From the NCBI RefSeq assembly GCF_040274945.1, contig NZ_JBEMAR010000002.1, positions 230,018 to 294,017 of the forward strand: 64,000 nt of DNA. Reading direction: 5' to 3'. Both the position numbers and the translations under genes were made by a program. This document shows, in pieces, positions 25,635 through 34,816 of the stretch. Within the stretch, counting starts at the first letter, position 1, and each line of letters starts with the position of its first letter. The stretch comes from Carnobacterium_B sp040274945 (lineage in GTDB: Bacteria; Bacillota; Bacilli; Lactobacillales; Carnobacteriaceae). The notes below the pieces were generated by a model, which had not been told where the DNA came from, made no database searches, and worked only from the letters and a program-made list of their open reading frames with translations.

Positions 25635-26330
25635 TTACAAATAGCGCCACCTCTCATCTATTTCTATTTTTGTGACGGCTCCTGTCCAGCTAATACTATT
25701 TTTACCAGGAACAAATAGTGGAAATGGTCCGCTCATATTATCATTCATATTAGATGTTAACCCTTTATATGCCTCTCCTAGTTCGCTATCCACTATGATT
25801 TCATCTGTTAAGTTTTTAAGAGTTATCCCCACGTTATTCACAGTTAGTACAACTGTTCCTGTACCTATAATTTTTATCAAAGGTTGGCTGAAATAGGTTC
25901 CAGGGTTCATTAATGTTATGGGTGAAGTAGTATATGTTTTAGTAACCGTCTTTTGATACTCAAATGGACCAAGTAAAAAGTCTGCTGTAAAGGCTCCATA
26001 AAATTCAACTTCATTATCAATATTTCCAATGTCGATATTTTTTATCTTTCTAAAATAATTAGGATCATCAGAAAATGTAAGCACCGACTTATTCATAAGC
26101 CATCCTTTGATTTTCCTGATATCCCCCTTAATATTACGGTCTTCTAAAATATTGAAATCAATTGGCAACGAAACGTCTTCATAACCCTCAAATTTTGTTA
26201 AGTCTCCGTCTCGCCCTGGTACGGGTATTTTTTTAAGTTTTCTTTTAGCTGTAGGAATGGCAGGTCGGTTAGCTACAGAAAGAAAAACTGTCTCATCTTT
26301 TATTCCATCTAATAAAACATTTAATCCCAT
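25635..26330 (-). CDS. distal tail protein (Dit)
   Basis: 231 aa, one base from the fibre gene and 3 bp after the tape measure gene. Dit pattern: RPAIPTAKRKLKKIPVPGRDGDL start, ILEDRNIKGDIRKIKGWL, then galectin-like beta strands. Joins tail tube and baseplate. Confidence 0.85.
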   Translation of the reverse strand: MGLNVLLDGIKDETVFLSVANRPAIPTAKRKLKKIPVPGRDGDLTKFEGYEDVSLPIDFNILEDRNIKGDIRKIKGWLMNKSVLTFSDDPNYFRKIKNIDIGNIDNEVEFYGAFTADFLLGPFEYQKTVTKTYTTSPITLMNPGTYFSQPLIKIIGTGTVVLTVNNVGITLKNLTDEIIVDSELGEAYKGLTSNMNDNMSGPFPLFVPGKNSISWTGAVTKIEIDERWRYL

Positions 26331-26333
26331 TTG

Positions 26334-29300
26334 CTAAGGCCTCCCTGTCGTTCCAAAGTTTAAACTGCTTGATTTATTATTTAGTCCTACATCTATTGGA
26401 TCTAATAGTTCATTCCCTAACATTTTCCCGTTTAGTATACTTTGGACAGTGATATAGATAGGACTACTTGTTACGGTAGAATTTAAGTGTTTATCTGTAT
26501 TTTCTTTATTTAAAGCTTGCAAAATACCCATTCCAATTCCACCAAGATTTTTATCATTAAGTGGAAGTATAGCTTCGCTTTCTCCATTAACTTCTCCTCC
26601 ACCCATCAAGGTATTACCCATAGAACCAAAGATAGTAGGTTTATTCATAATCCCACCTTTTGCATTCCATTTAACGTTAATTCCTGAAGGATAAGTTATC
26701 TCTTTACCTAAAACCGTTTTAGAGGATGTTTTCAAACTAAAGCTTGGCATACTTGGCATACTTGGTTTTGGTATTTTCAGTTTTAAATTGCTGAAGAAAC
26801 CTTTGATACTTTCAATGAATCCACTCACTTTATCTTTTGCTTCACGGATTGGATTAATGATTGAGTTTTTAATTGAATTAAATTTTGTAACGGTTGAACT
26901 GCGTATTTGTTCAAACTTTGAAGTAAGACTTGACCAAATACCGCTTGCTACACTAACTACAGTATTCTTAGCAGAATTTAGTGGTTCAGTAACTGCTGAC
27001 TTAATTCGATTCCATTTCTCAATAGCAGAATTCTTTGTTTGATCAAACTTAGCAACTACAGATGACCAGATAGCAGATGCTATTGAAACGACTGTATTTT
27101 TTGCTGAAGTAAACGAATTTGAAATGGAGTTCTTTATTTCATTCCATTTTGCAATCGTTGAATTTTTTATTTGATCAAACTTGGCTACTACATTAGTCCA
27201 TATCTCAGTTGCTATCTGTACTACAGTATTCTTAGCCAAAGTGAAAGCCATTGCGATTGCTGCTTTAATTTCATTCCATTTTGTAAAAGCTGCCGTTTTA
27301 ATTTCATCAAATTTGGTAACAATTCCTAACCACATTTCTTGAAGCTTTCCAGAAACAACAGACCAGGCTTCTTGAATGGGTGTAATTATTGCATTTTTTA
27401 TGAAGCCCCATGCTGCACTAGCAGCGATTTTTAAAGCTTCCCACACAATGGTTGCACCAGCCACAAGTAATAACCAGATTGCTTGTAGTCCTACTTGCAA
27501 TAAAGATATAGGAACCATAATGACATTGATAAAATTTTGAATAATTGGTGTAATAAGCTCAATCAAATGATTCCATACTTCAATTGCAAAAGTAGAAATA
27601 TTTGTCCATGTTTCAGATATTAGATTACCTAAATTAGTAAAGATTTCTGACATTGTAGAAGTAAAGCTATTCCATATCTCAACTGCATTTGTAGAGATAC
27701 TAGTCCAAATTCCTGCGAAAAACTCAATAAAACCAAACCATAAACTTGCTGCTCCTTCAGTGAATCCAGTCCATATTTCAGAAATGGATGTTGCGAAACT
27801 AGTCCAGCTTTCTGAAGCATTCTGAATAATGGTAGACCATAAATTACTAAAGAATTCACCTAACGACGAAAAGACCTCTCCAGCTTTTTGATAGAGAAGT
27901 TGCCACGATTCGGATATCCAATTTGTAAAAGTACTCCATTTTTCAGAAAGCCAATCAGTGATAGCTCCCCAATTTTTAACGGCCATAATAATAGTAGCTA
28001 TTACGCCCACTACAAATAAAACTGGTATGGCTAAAGATCCTAGTAATGCTATTATCCCTGCAACAGCTGCTGCTATAGGTGCTATTACTAATGCCAGTCC
28101 TGCAAATATACCAACAAATTCAAAAATAGCTTTTGCGTGGGGTCCTAAATTTTTAAACCATTCAACCATTCCCTTAATACCGTTAATTACTTTAGGCATA
28201 TATTCAATAGCTAACTGCATAATCTGTTCTCCAATTGGAGTTAACATCTCTTTTAATTCACGCCACATTGAAGTTATATTCTGACTGTCTGCAGATTCCA
28301 TTAATTTGTCTGAAGCATCTGTTGTTTCGTCAAACATCGTTTTTACGCCGTTAACTTCATTTGCTGCTGAGCTCATAGCTTCAATAACTTTAGTACCTGC
28401 ATCTTCACCCATTGATCCAAATATAGCTGATATAGCTGCTGCTTTTTCTTGTTCACTGCTCATTCCAGCTATTTCTTCACCTAACATTGAGAATAGTTCT
28501 TTATTCGTTCCTCCGCCTTTTTCCCAAGTGCTAAATAGTGATTCAAAGTTTCCTCCTAAATCACTTACTGCTGTTTTGATAGTTCCATCAGATACCCTTA
28601 CACCAAATTCTTTAACAAGATCATTGACCTTATCTAAGTTATAAGCTCCACCATCAAGTCCAGCATGTAGAATATTAAACATTTCAGAAGCACTATAACC
28701 GTTTTCGTCAAATAAAGTCGCATATTCAGCTAGGTTATCACCTAACTCATCTGTTTTATTTAAACCATTTTGAGCACCTACAGTCATTAAATCAAAAGCT
28801 TGTTCTGCACTCATTCCGTAAACATTCATTAATGAGTTAACCCCACGTAATGTTTCTGGTATATCTGCATCAAATGTTTTAGCAAAAGAAACAGCTCTTC
28901 TAGAAACATCATCAAGTGATTCTTCATTAAGACCACTAATTTGTTCTCGTGTGTTAATCAATACATCAGTAGCTTCTTCGTAACTATCAACGAAACCAGA
29001 TTTATAAAGAGAGACAATTTTATCTTTAGTTTTTTCTGCTTCAGCACCAGTTAAGCCAAAAGCAAGATTGTACCGACTGGTAAGGTCATCAATAGTCATT
29101 GCGGAATCAAATGCTGCAGTCGCTATTTCAGTTACTTTGTCAGCTACTCCGCCTAAAGCTTCCGCACCTTCCAAAAGATTACCAGCGTTTATTTTATCGC
29201 CCATATCTTCTAATGCATCGGCTGTTTTATCTGATTCAGTAGAAAGTTCTTTTAAGTCTTGGCTTACTGCATCAATAGAACTTCCATTGTCTACATGGTC

Positions 29301-29918
29301 CAATGCGTTTTTCATTTTACCTAAATCAGCATCAGCACCTAAAGCAGACTTCCCAATTTTATTAATGGCCAACTCTAATTGATCACTACTTGCTTCGCCT
29401 TTACGGATAGCATCAACTAAACGAGTACCTAATACATCTGTATAGTCATCTAAGCTTTTTCCTGTAGCTTCAAATAAAGTGTCTAAACGTTTAGTATTTT
29501 GCGATAGTTTTTCTTGTTCTGCAGACAATTGAGATTCTGCTTGCTTGGCTTTATCCAAAGCTTGATTTGTCTCGAGTAAAGAGTTTTTTAAATGTTCTTG
29601 GTTCTTTTGCGCATCAAGTAATTTATTCGACCACTGTTGTGTTTCTTTAGAATTTTCTCCAGTAATCTCTTTAGTATTTTGTAAAGCTGATTCGACCATT
29701 TTTGTTTTTTGTTCAGCCATTGTGTATTCTTGATTTAACTTACTAACACTTGCTTCTAACTTTTCAGATTCAGAAGCAGTATTTTTCATTTGTTCTTTTT
29801 GAACTGCAAACTCTTTATTCAACGTTGTTGTTTGACTTTGCATTTCTTTAAGACCTTGATTGAATGCCTGATTCACTACTTTATACTCAACTTTTATTTC
29901 TGGGTTTTTTCCTGCCAT
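26334..29918 (-). CDS. tail tape measure protein
   Basis: 1194 aa, sets tail length. N-terminal ~180 residues coiled coil (Gln/Glu/Lys rich), a phage-tail tape-measure core (~250-560, GMSAEQAFDLMTVGAQNGLNK), hydrophobic segments near 620-680 and 850-890, then repeated ~40-residue units with W/F-x-x-I/V-x-x-K-F-D/E-x-I/T (for example IWTNVVAKFDQIKNSTIAKW) around 900-1070. Start ATG 29918 follows AGGAGG at 29924-29930. Confidence 0.93.
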   Translation of the reverse strand: MAGKNPEIKVEYKVVNQAFNQGLKEMQSQTTTLNKEFAVQKEQMKNTASESEKLEASVSKLNQEYTMAEQKTKMVESALQNTKEITGENSKETQQWSNKLLDAQKNQEHLKNSLLETNQALDKAKQAESQLSAEQEKLSQNTKRLDTLFEATGKSLDDYTDVLGTRLVDAIRKGEASSDQLELAINKIGKSALGADADLGKMKNALDHVDNGSSIDAVSQDLKELSTESDKTADALEDMGDKINAGNLLEGAEALGGVADKVTEIATAAFDSAMTIDDLTSRYNLAFGLTGAEAEKTKDKIVSLYKSGFVDSYEEATDVLINTREQISGLNEESLDDVSRRAVSFAKTFDADIPETLRGVNSLMNVYGMSAEQAFDLMTVGAQNGLNKTDELGDNLAEYATLFDENGYSASEMFNILHAGLDGGAYNLDKVNDLVKEFGVRVSDGTIKTAVSDLGGNFESLFSTWEKGGGTNKELFSMLGEEIAGMSSEQEKAAAISAIFGSMGEDAGTKVIEAMSSAANEVNGVKTMFDETTDASDKLMESADSQNITSMWRELKEMLTPIGEQIMQLAIEYMPKVINGIKGMVEWFKNLGPHAKAIFEFVGIFAGLALVIAPIAAAVAGIIALLGSLAIPVLFVVGVIATIIMAVKNWGAITDWLSEKWSTFTNWISESWQLLYQKAGEVFSSLGEFFSNLWSTIIQNASESWTSFATSISEIWTGFTEGAASLWFGFIEFFAGIWTSISTNAVEIWNSFTSTMSEIFTNLGNLISETWTNISTFAIEVWNHLIELITPIIQNFINVIMVPISLLQVGLQAIWLLLVAGATIVWEALKIAASAAWGFIKNAIITPIQEAWSVVSGKLQEMWLGIVTKFDEIKTAAFTKWNEIKAAIAMAFTLAKNTVVQIATEIWTNVVAKFDQIKNSTIAKWNEIKNSISNSFTSAKNTVVSIASAIWSSVVAKFDQTKNSAIEKWNRIKSAVTEPLNSAKNTVVSVASGIWSSLTSKFEQIRSSTVTKFNSIKNSIINPIREAKDKVSGFIESIKGFFSNLKLKIPKPSMPSMPSFSLKTSSKTVLGKEITYPSGINVKWNAKGGIMNKPTIFGSMGNTLMGGGEVNGESEAILPLNDKNLGGIGMGILQALNKENTDKHLNSTVTSSPIYITVQSILNGKMLGNELLDPIDVGLNNKSSSLNFGTTGRP

Positions 29919-29921
29919 TTC

Positions 29922-30487
29922 CTACCTCCTTCCTTTATTGGCATCTTCCATTGCTTGTGCTTCAACTGAGTTCTTCCAGTTTTTTAAAGCGGATCTATTT
30001 TCAGCAACATGATTAACTTCTACTAAAGGAAATTCCAAAACGAAATTAGAATCTAATTCATAGACATCTACATAAAAGCTGTAAACATCGGCCCATGAAG
30101 AAATTTTGAATTCAGGATTTTGGTAGCTTCTTCCTGTTCCTACTTTTTTTTGATAACTTTTTCGACAGATTTTTTGTAACTGTCATTCTTTTTTTGAGTG
30201 AAAAGTAGTTCTGTATATGCCTCTAATGCTTCCGACATATCAAATGTATAGTTATCGACAAAATCATCAAACGGCAAAAAATTTGTCATGTTTGCTTGAC
30301 GGTAAGCAATATAAATTGCTTGATACCCTTGATAAAGAGTGATTGTCATTTCTTCTTCTTTTTTTGTATTCATGGTTAATGTTGCAAATTCATCTGTATT
30401 GAAATCCTTGTTGATCATTAATAATTTTTTGATATTGAGTTTTGTATCGAGTTTTGCAATTTGACCATCATTTAAAATAATTTCCAT
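29922..30487 (-). CDS. tail assembly chaperone GT, product of a -1 frameshift
   Basis: The G frame (30487 to 30140) ends at TAG right after the slippery run of eight A and a G (30151-30143). A -1 slip continues through VGTGRSYQNPEF ... to a TAG at 29922-29924, giving 188 aa; arithmetic of the two frames closes exactly. The gene without frameshift gives G alone. As in lambda and many siphoviruses, G and GT both assist tape measure and tail tube assembly and occur in a fixed ratio. Confidence 0.8.
30140..30487 (-). CDS. tail assembly chaperone G (unshifted product)
   Basis: 115 aa. ATG 30487 is used because AGGAGG lies upstream at about 30495-30500; a longer open frame upstream has no ribosome site and runs through a terminator hairpin. 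Helical second half (DMSEALEAYTELLF). Lies between the major tail protein and tape measure genes, as expected. Confidence 0.85.
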   Translation of the reverse strand: MEIILNDGQIAKLDTKLNIKKLLMINKDFNTDEFATLTMNTKKEEEMTITLYQGYQAIYIAYRQANMTNFLPFDDFVDNYTFDMSEALEAYTELLFTQKKNDSYKKSVEKVIKKK

Positions 30488-30518
30488 TGTCTGTTTTCCT
30501 CCTAATTGAATAAACAAA

Positions 30519-30542
30519 AAAAGAGAGGATTTCCTCTCTTTT
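30519..30542 (-). terminator. attenuator after the major tail gene
   Basis: AAAAGAGAGGA / TCCTCTCTTTT plus a T run on the minus strand, inside the late operon; lowers expression downstream of the abundant tail protein. Confidence 0.75.
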
Positions 30543-30551
30543 GGTTTAGCT

Positions 30552-31211
30552 TTATTCTGTTTCTGAATCTTCTTCAACGACTGTTTCTAAGTCAGTTGAT
30601 TCTGGTTCTACCATTCTAGCCATTTGTACTGCTGCACCTTCTGCAGTTGCTTTAACTAATTCTGGTGTGAACTCTTCGCTCCATTTAGTTTTTACAGCTT
30701 CATCCGTAATTTCAGAATCAAAACCTTCATAGTAAAATTTACTATTCGTATCTTTTAAGGCTTTAAAACTAGTTTCAATCATGGCAATTTCTTCACCGCC
30801 ATTTTCAATTTGCCAATTCATTCCACCAGAAAAAGTTAGATTAGGAAACGCAATTTTCTTTTTCAATTCTCCAAAGAGATCTTCTACATCAAATGCAACG
30901 ATTCCAGTTGAAGGTCTTGAATTAGTACCATATGAATAAACACCTGAAGTTAATCCATCATTGGATAGCCCAAAGGCTTTTCTAAAAACTGGTACTGGCA
31001 TGTGTAACACTAATGTGCCGTTAACTCTAGTAGGAATATCTACAGACATTACTTCGTCACCTTCACATGTTTTTGTAACAGTTTTTAATTCGGTTTCTAA
31101 TCCTAATGTACCCACACATCCTAGTTCCTGGAATGTGTCATAAGAATCTGCTGTTTTCCAACGGACAGTTCCATTTGTTACTTTATATTGATCAAAAGTT
31201 GTTACTACCAT
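30552..31211 (-). CDS. major tail (tube) protein
   Basis: 219 aa. Position between head-tail joining and chaperone genes, and the phi13-type pattern (TVRWKTADSYDTFQELGCVGTLGLETELKTVTKTCEGDEV). Polymerises into the tail tube. Ends in an acidic stretch. AGGAGG 8 bp before ATG. Confidence 0.87.
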   Translation of the reverse strand: MVVTTFDQYKVTNGTVRWKTADSYDTFQELGCVGTLGLETELKTVTKTCEGDEVMSVDIPTRVNGTLVLHMPVPVFRKAFGLSNDGLTSGVYSYGTNSRPSTGIVAFDVEDLFGELKKKIAFPNLTFSGGMNWQIENGGEEIAMIETSFKALKDTNSKFYYEGFDSEITDEAVKTKWSEEFTPELVKATAEGAAVQMARMVEPESTDLETVVEEDSETE

Positions 31212-31228
31212 GTTTTGTTTCCTCCTAT

Positions 31229-31639
31229 TTAGTTAAAATTATTTGCTTCTTCCAAAGCTTTTATGACCTCTGTTAGTATTCTTCCGTTTGAAGCTTCTGC
31301 TCCCTTTTCAAAGAAACGTTGAGCAATTGGGTTATGTGGTCCTCTTCCTTCATTTGGAAAAACTAAATAACCAAACGAATTTGAGTTTTTTGCTGCCCCA
31401 CCTTTTGTCGTAATAACAAATCCTAGATTTCCCATTGTTCCTTTTAATGGATTACTGTTTTTTGCATGTCTTTTATTTGAGTTACTAGTTGGTATAAATC
31501 GAATAATTTCTTGAATCATCAATTTCATACCTTTAGCTTTTAATGTCTCATTAACTAAGCGCTCCGCTTTACCAGGTATTTCTTTCATAGCATTTGCTAA
31601 TTGTTGCGATTGTTGATCATCAAGAGAATATTTAACCAA
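31229..31639 (-). CDS. HK97 gp10-family tail-component protein
   Basis: 136 aa. Family pattern: N-terminal helical part, then GTMGNLGFVITTKGGAAKN, FGYLVFPNEGRGPHNPIAQRFFEKGAE. Joins head and tail. Start abuts the stop of the previous gene. Confidence 0.82.
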   Translation of the reverse strand: MVKYSLDDQQSQQLANAMKEIPGKAERLVNETLKAKGMKLMIQEIIRFIPTSNSNKRHAKNSNPLKGTMGNLGFVITTKGGAAKNSNSFGYLVFPNEGRGPHNPIAQRFFEKGAEASNGRILTEVIKALEEANNFN

Positions 31640-31993
31640 TTAGCACACCACCAATGACTGGTGAAAGTAAAAAGTTACCATTTTGGCTTCTTGATTGGTT
31701 TCTGCTATACGTCCATATTCTTTTTGAGTTTCTCTAAAAATAAGCCCACATGGTTGTAGGCCCATAATCAAATCAAACTCATTCACTTCAATGTTCTCAC
31801 GAGTGACAAATGAAACCACAAAATCCTGTAAATATTGATTCGCACTAGAAGCTTTACGAATGTCTCCTTTATCGTCATAAATTAGAAAAGTAGGATTATT
31901 AGTTACTTCGTCTTTAGTCATGTCCGTTGCAAACACTGGGTAGCCTGTTATACCTTTAATTTGTTGAATCGTCTTTGATAAACTGAATCCCAT
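31640..31993 (-). CDS. tail completion / minor capsid-type protein
   Basis: 117 aa. ATG 31993 preferred: AGGTGGG is 8 bp upstream, whereas the GTG at 32002 overlaps it. Overlaps the head-closure gene by 38 bp. Order (connector, closure, this, gp10) is that of HK97-like head-tail joining modules. Confidence 0.72.
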   Translation of the reverse strand: MGFSLSKTIQQIKGITGYPVFATDMTKDEVTNNPTFLIYDDKGDIRKASSANQYLQDFVVSFVTRENIEVNEFDLIMGLQPCGLIFRETQKEYGRIAETNQEAKMVTFYFHQSLVVC

Positions 31994-32330
31994 CAAATAC
32001 ACCCACCTTTGTTAAATACCAATACATATATTTTCTTTTTACATCTGGATTTATAGCAATCACTTCATAGACTTCATCTTCAAACTTAACTTTATGAGAT
32101 TTTTGAACGTCTTTAGCAAAGAAAGTTTTAACTTTCAAATCTACAGTCTTATCTAAGCTCCCATAAAAATCTATGTCACCTTGTCTGATTCCAGCAAAAT
32201 TAAAAAAGAGGAATCCTAAACTAGTAAATTCCTCTCCTTCTTTTTTACCTTCGTTGTTTCTTTTAGTTTTAATTGAACCGTACTCAACTACACCATCATT
32301 TAGTAATTCGTCTACTCTTCTTCTAGCCAT
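31956..32330 (-). CDS. phage head closure / head-tail adaptor protein
   Basis: 124 aa, head-tail joining family. MARRRVDELLNDGVVEYGSI start; longer frames upstream are overlap with the connector gene. Core LGFLFFNFAGIRQGDIDFYG and VYEVIAINPD. ATG overlaps the stop region of the connector gene. Confidence 0.78.
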   Translation of the reverse strand: MARRRVDELLNDGVVEYGSIKTKRNNEGKKEGEEFTSLGFLFFNFAGIRQGDIDFYGSLDKTVDLKVKTFFAKDVQKSHKVKFEDEVYEVIAINPDVKRKYMYWYLTKVGVFDGIQFIKDDSTN

Positions 32331-32631
32331 TAGAGAATGCCTCCTGCGCCACAAGGATTTGAAGAGCAATAATTTCGCTTTGATAGTCTGTTCCAAAAAA
32401 AGCTGTAGTACCATTCCAAGCATACTGACAGTATTCTTTTAACAAACTTCGTGCTTTTATGCTTGAAAGAGTATGAGAATCTTTTGAAAAATCAATCTCA
32501 CCAGCTTTCTCACGCAAAAAGGCTCCACCTTCTTCAATGAAGTCTTTTATATCATCATCAACTTGAGTAAATGTAATACGCAATCTCTTTTTTACAATAG
32601 GCAACAAAGCATCTATTTGATCTTCAGTCAT
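32323..32631 (-). CDS. head-tail connector (gp6-like)
   Basis: 102 aa, all-helical: ALLPIVKKRLRITFTQVDDD, ...FIEEGGAFLREKAGE, then LLKEYCQYAWNG. Forms a ring under the portal. AAAGGAG 7 bp before ATG. Confidence 0.8.
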   Translation of the reverse strand: MTEDQIDALLPIVKKRLRITFTQVDDDIKDFIEEGGAFLREKAGEIDFSKDSHTLSSIKARSLLKEYCQYAWNGTTAFFGTDYQSEIIALQILVAQEAFSNG

Positions 32632-32651
32632 GACTTCTCCTTTCCAAAATA

Positions 32652-32683
32652 AAAAGGTCAGCCAATTTTAGGACTAACCTTTT
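32652..32683 (-). terminator. hairpin overlapping the stop of the head-fibre-like gene
   Basis: AAAAGGTTAGTCC / GGCTGACCTTTTT on the minus strand, following the abundant capsid gene block; probable attenuator. Confidence 0.6.
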
Positions 32684-32922
32684 GCTTTACTTTGTTTTGC
32701 AGTTTCTTTTTGCGCGGTTTCAACGGTTTCTTTTAGTGGTTGAATTTCATCTGAATTACCTGAAAAATTTTCAACTACTCCTTGTAGTGCATCTACTTTT
32801 CTTTTTAATGCATCAATCTCATCACTCTTATCAGAAGCCTCTTTAACTGCTTCCTCTAATTTATTTAATCTAGCAATGCTGATTTTGTCGCCTTTTTCCC
32901 AAACTGTTGGTTCGTATGCCAT
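32674..32922 (-). CDS. small coiled-coil head protein (head-fibre-like)
   Basis: 82 aa. The start YEPTVWEKGDKISIARLNKLEEAV matches the short motif Y-x-P-T-x-W-x-x-G-D-x-I-x-x-x-x-L-N-x-L-E seen at the start of phage head-fibre type proteins; the rest is charged helix. Directly downstream of the major capsid gene, so a capsid decoration or fibre role is likely. Confidence 0.62.
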   Translation of the reverse strand: MAYEPTVWEKGDKISIARLNKLEEAVKEASDKSDEIDALKRKVDALQGVVENFSGNSDEIQPLKETVETAQKETAKQSKAKG

Positions 32923-32946
32923 GATTGTTATCCTCCTTTTGTTTTG

Positions 32947-34089
32947 TTACTCAGCTACAGTTGCTCCTACTTCGCTAGTTGTTGCAGGTGGAATTACTAA
33001 GTTCCATAAAGCAGCAGCTTTGTTGTCTTTAGCTTTACCATAAGCAAATTGTTTTCCAACGTATAAATTCAAGTCTTCTAATGCAAGAGTTTGATCATAT
33101 CCTAAAATGCTAATTCCGCCACCGATATAGGCATCATAACGTTTTGCCACTAATGAAATTACTTCTCCAGCATCAACTGCAGGTGTTTCAGCAATAATCA
33201 AATTAAATGGTAGAGCTGTTACATAAACACCATTTGCATTTAAGCTTGTATATTGCTTTTTAACATCCCAAGCATCTAATGGGTTTACTAACAAGACCAC
33301 TTGGCCATCAACGGATAATGGTTTGTTATTTTCTTTTACTGAATGAAATTTATAAACCTCAGTCAATTCATTAACAGTGGTTTGAGAATTTGCAAATGTT
33401 AAAGTTCCTGAAGGTTTTTTTTCTGGATATACACCATCAACAATTGCTGCATCTTTAGAAACATTTCTGTTAAGTCCTACAGGTTGGTCTTTTCCTGTAC
33501 CAGCAACGAAAGCTAATTCTAAAGCAACTGAAGCTGCTTCTTCAATTTGTGTTTTAACAAACTGTTTGATCCATGTAGGTCCAAAGTCTTCTAAGTCCTT
33601 AGGAACGACAACAAAACAAGTTAATTTATTAGAAATTTCTTCTTCTTCACTAAACGCTGCATCCAATTGTCCTTTGATATCTCCAAAGATTTTACCCCAA
33701 ACGGCTACACCACTTGTTTCAGATTTTAAGAACTTCAAACGTAAACCAGCGTTTTTCAAACCAAGTGCAGCAAGTACTGGGTAATCTCTAGTTAAATCTT
33801 CAAAAATTTCATCTACTGTTGTTTGCGGCAGTAATTTTTCTTCTTTGTAACCAACATCCGTATTGATAGCATTAAAGAATTTAACTTCTTTTGCAGTGAT
33901 CCCTTTGCCATCAAAAGCGCTGAACTCTTCAGCATAGTTTTTAGCAGCATCTTTAAAGATATCTTGTAATCCATTTACAAATGTTTCAAAGCCTTCTGAT
34001 TGAACTTTTTCATCTTCTGACTTTAAAGCAGTAAACAAACCTTCTCGTTGTTCTTTTAATTGATTTTGAAATAGATCTAAATTTTTCAT
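32947..34089 (-). CDS. HK97-type major capsid protein
   Basis: 380 aa. N-terminal ~90 residues are helical and charged (scaffold-like delta domain), then TTVDEIFEDLTRDYPVLAALG, LKFLKSETSGVAVWG, and EAASVALELAFVAGTGKDQPVGL typical of the HK97 fold. The protease gene lies just upstream, so the N-terminal part is probably removed during maturation. Confidence 0.92.
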   Translation of the reverse strand: MKNLDLFQNQLKEQREGLFTALKSEDEKVQSEGFETFVNGLQDIFKDAAKNYAEEFSAFDGKGITAKEVKFFNAINTDVGYKEEKLLPQTTVDEIFEDLTRDYPVLAALGLKNAGLRLKFLKSETSGVAVWGKIFGDIKGQLDAAFSEEEEISNKLTCFVVVPKDLEDFGPTWIKQFVKTQIEEAASVALELAFVAGTGKDQPVGLNRNVSKDAAIVDGVYPEKKPSGTLTFANSQTTVNELTEVYKFHSVKENNKPLSVDGQVVLLVNPLDAWDVKKQYTSLNANGVYVTALPFNLIIAETPAVDAGEVISLVAKRYDAYIGGGISILGYDQTLALEDLNLYVGKQFAYGKAKDNKAAALWNLVIPPATTSEVGATVAE

Positions 34090-34090
34090 A

Positions 34091-34816
34091 TTATTTTCCT
34101 CCTAATAATTTAACAAAATTTTGTATTGGATTTTCTTTCTTTTCATTAGCTGGTAGTTCATCTTCATTTTTTGGTTTAGCTTTTGCAGCTATCTTTCCAT
34201 CCAAATTATTGGTTACTGGATCAACCAAGTCTTCTACTATTGTTGCTTCATAATTCAAAATTTCATCGGCTAACCCACAACCCACTGCTTCTTCAGCAGT
34301 AAAGAAAGTCTCGTTTGCCAAATAGTTAATGAGCTCTTCTTCCGTTCCTTCAAATTTTTCCATATAGGAAGCAATCAAAGAAACTTTGATTGAATTTAAA
34401 GCAGCAATTGCTTTTTCAAAATCTTCTGCATAACCCCAAACACCTGTCTGCGCGTTGTGAATCATTAACTGAGTGTTTTTAGGCATAAGCCTTTTGTTTC
34501 CACCCATAAAAATGATAGATGCTGCACTAGCTGCAACTCCATCTACTATGGTGTTAATTGTTTTATCTGACTGTTTAAAAACGTTGTAAATAGTCAATCC
34601 CTCAAAAACATCTCCACCATAAGAATTAATATGAACATTAACTACATCCGTTGTAATTTGTTTTAACGCATATCGTACACTTGAAGCTGTGATACCATCG
34701 CCCCAATAGCTCTCTCCTACGTCTCCATATAGAATCAAATCTGTTTCAGTTGAATCTACTTTATTTTGAATTTGTACCTTAGTCTTAATTTGATTCGTCA
34801 TTGGTTTTCGCTTCAT
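34091..34816 (-). CDS. ClpP-like prohead protease
   Basis: 241 aa. ClpP fold: INSYGGDVFEGLTIYN oxyanion/handle region, catalytic Ser in DGVAASAASII (about residue 97) and His in LMIHNA (about 120). ATG 34816 is chosen since GGTGGTGA sits 8 bp upstream; it overlaps the portal gene by 32 bp. The C-terminal ~50 residues are a Lys/Glu-rich tail. Matures the capsid. Confidence 0.9.
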   Translation of the reverse strand: MKRKPMTNQIKTKVQIQNKVDSTETDLILYGDVGESYWGDGITASSVRYALKQITTDVVNVHINSYGGDVFEGLTIYNVFKQSDKTINTIVDGVAASAASIIFMGGNKRLMPKNTQLMIHNAQTGVWGYAEDFEKAIAALNSIKVSLIASYMEKFEGTEEELINYLANETFFTAEEAVGCGLADEILNYEATIVEDLVDPVTNNLDGKIAAKAKPKNEDELPANEKKENPIQNFVKLLGGK

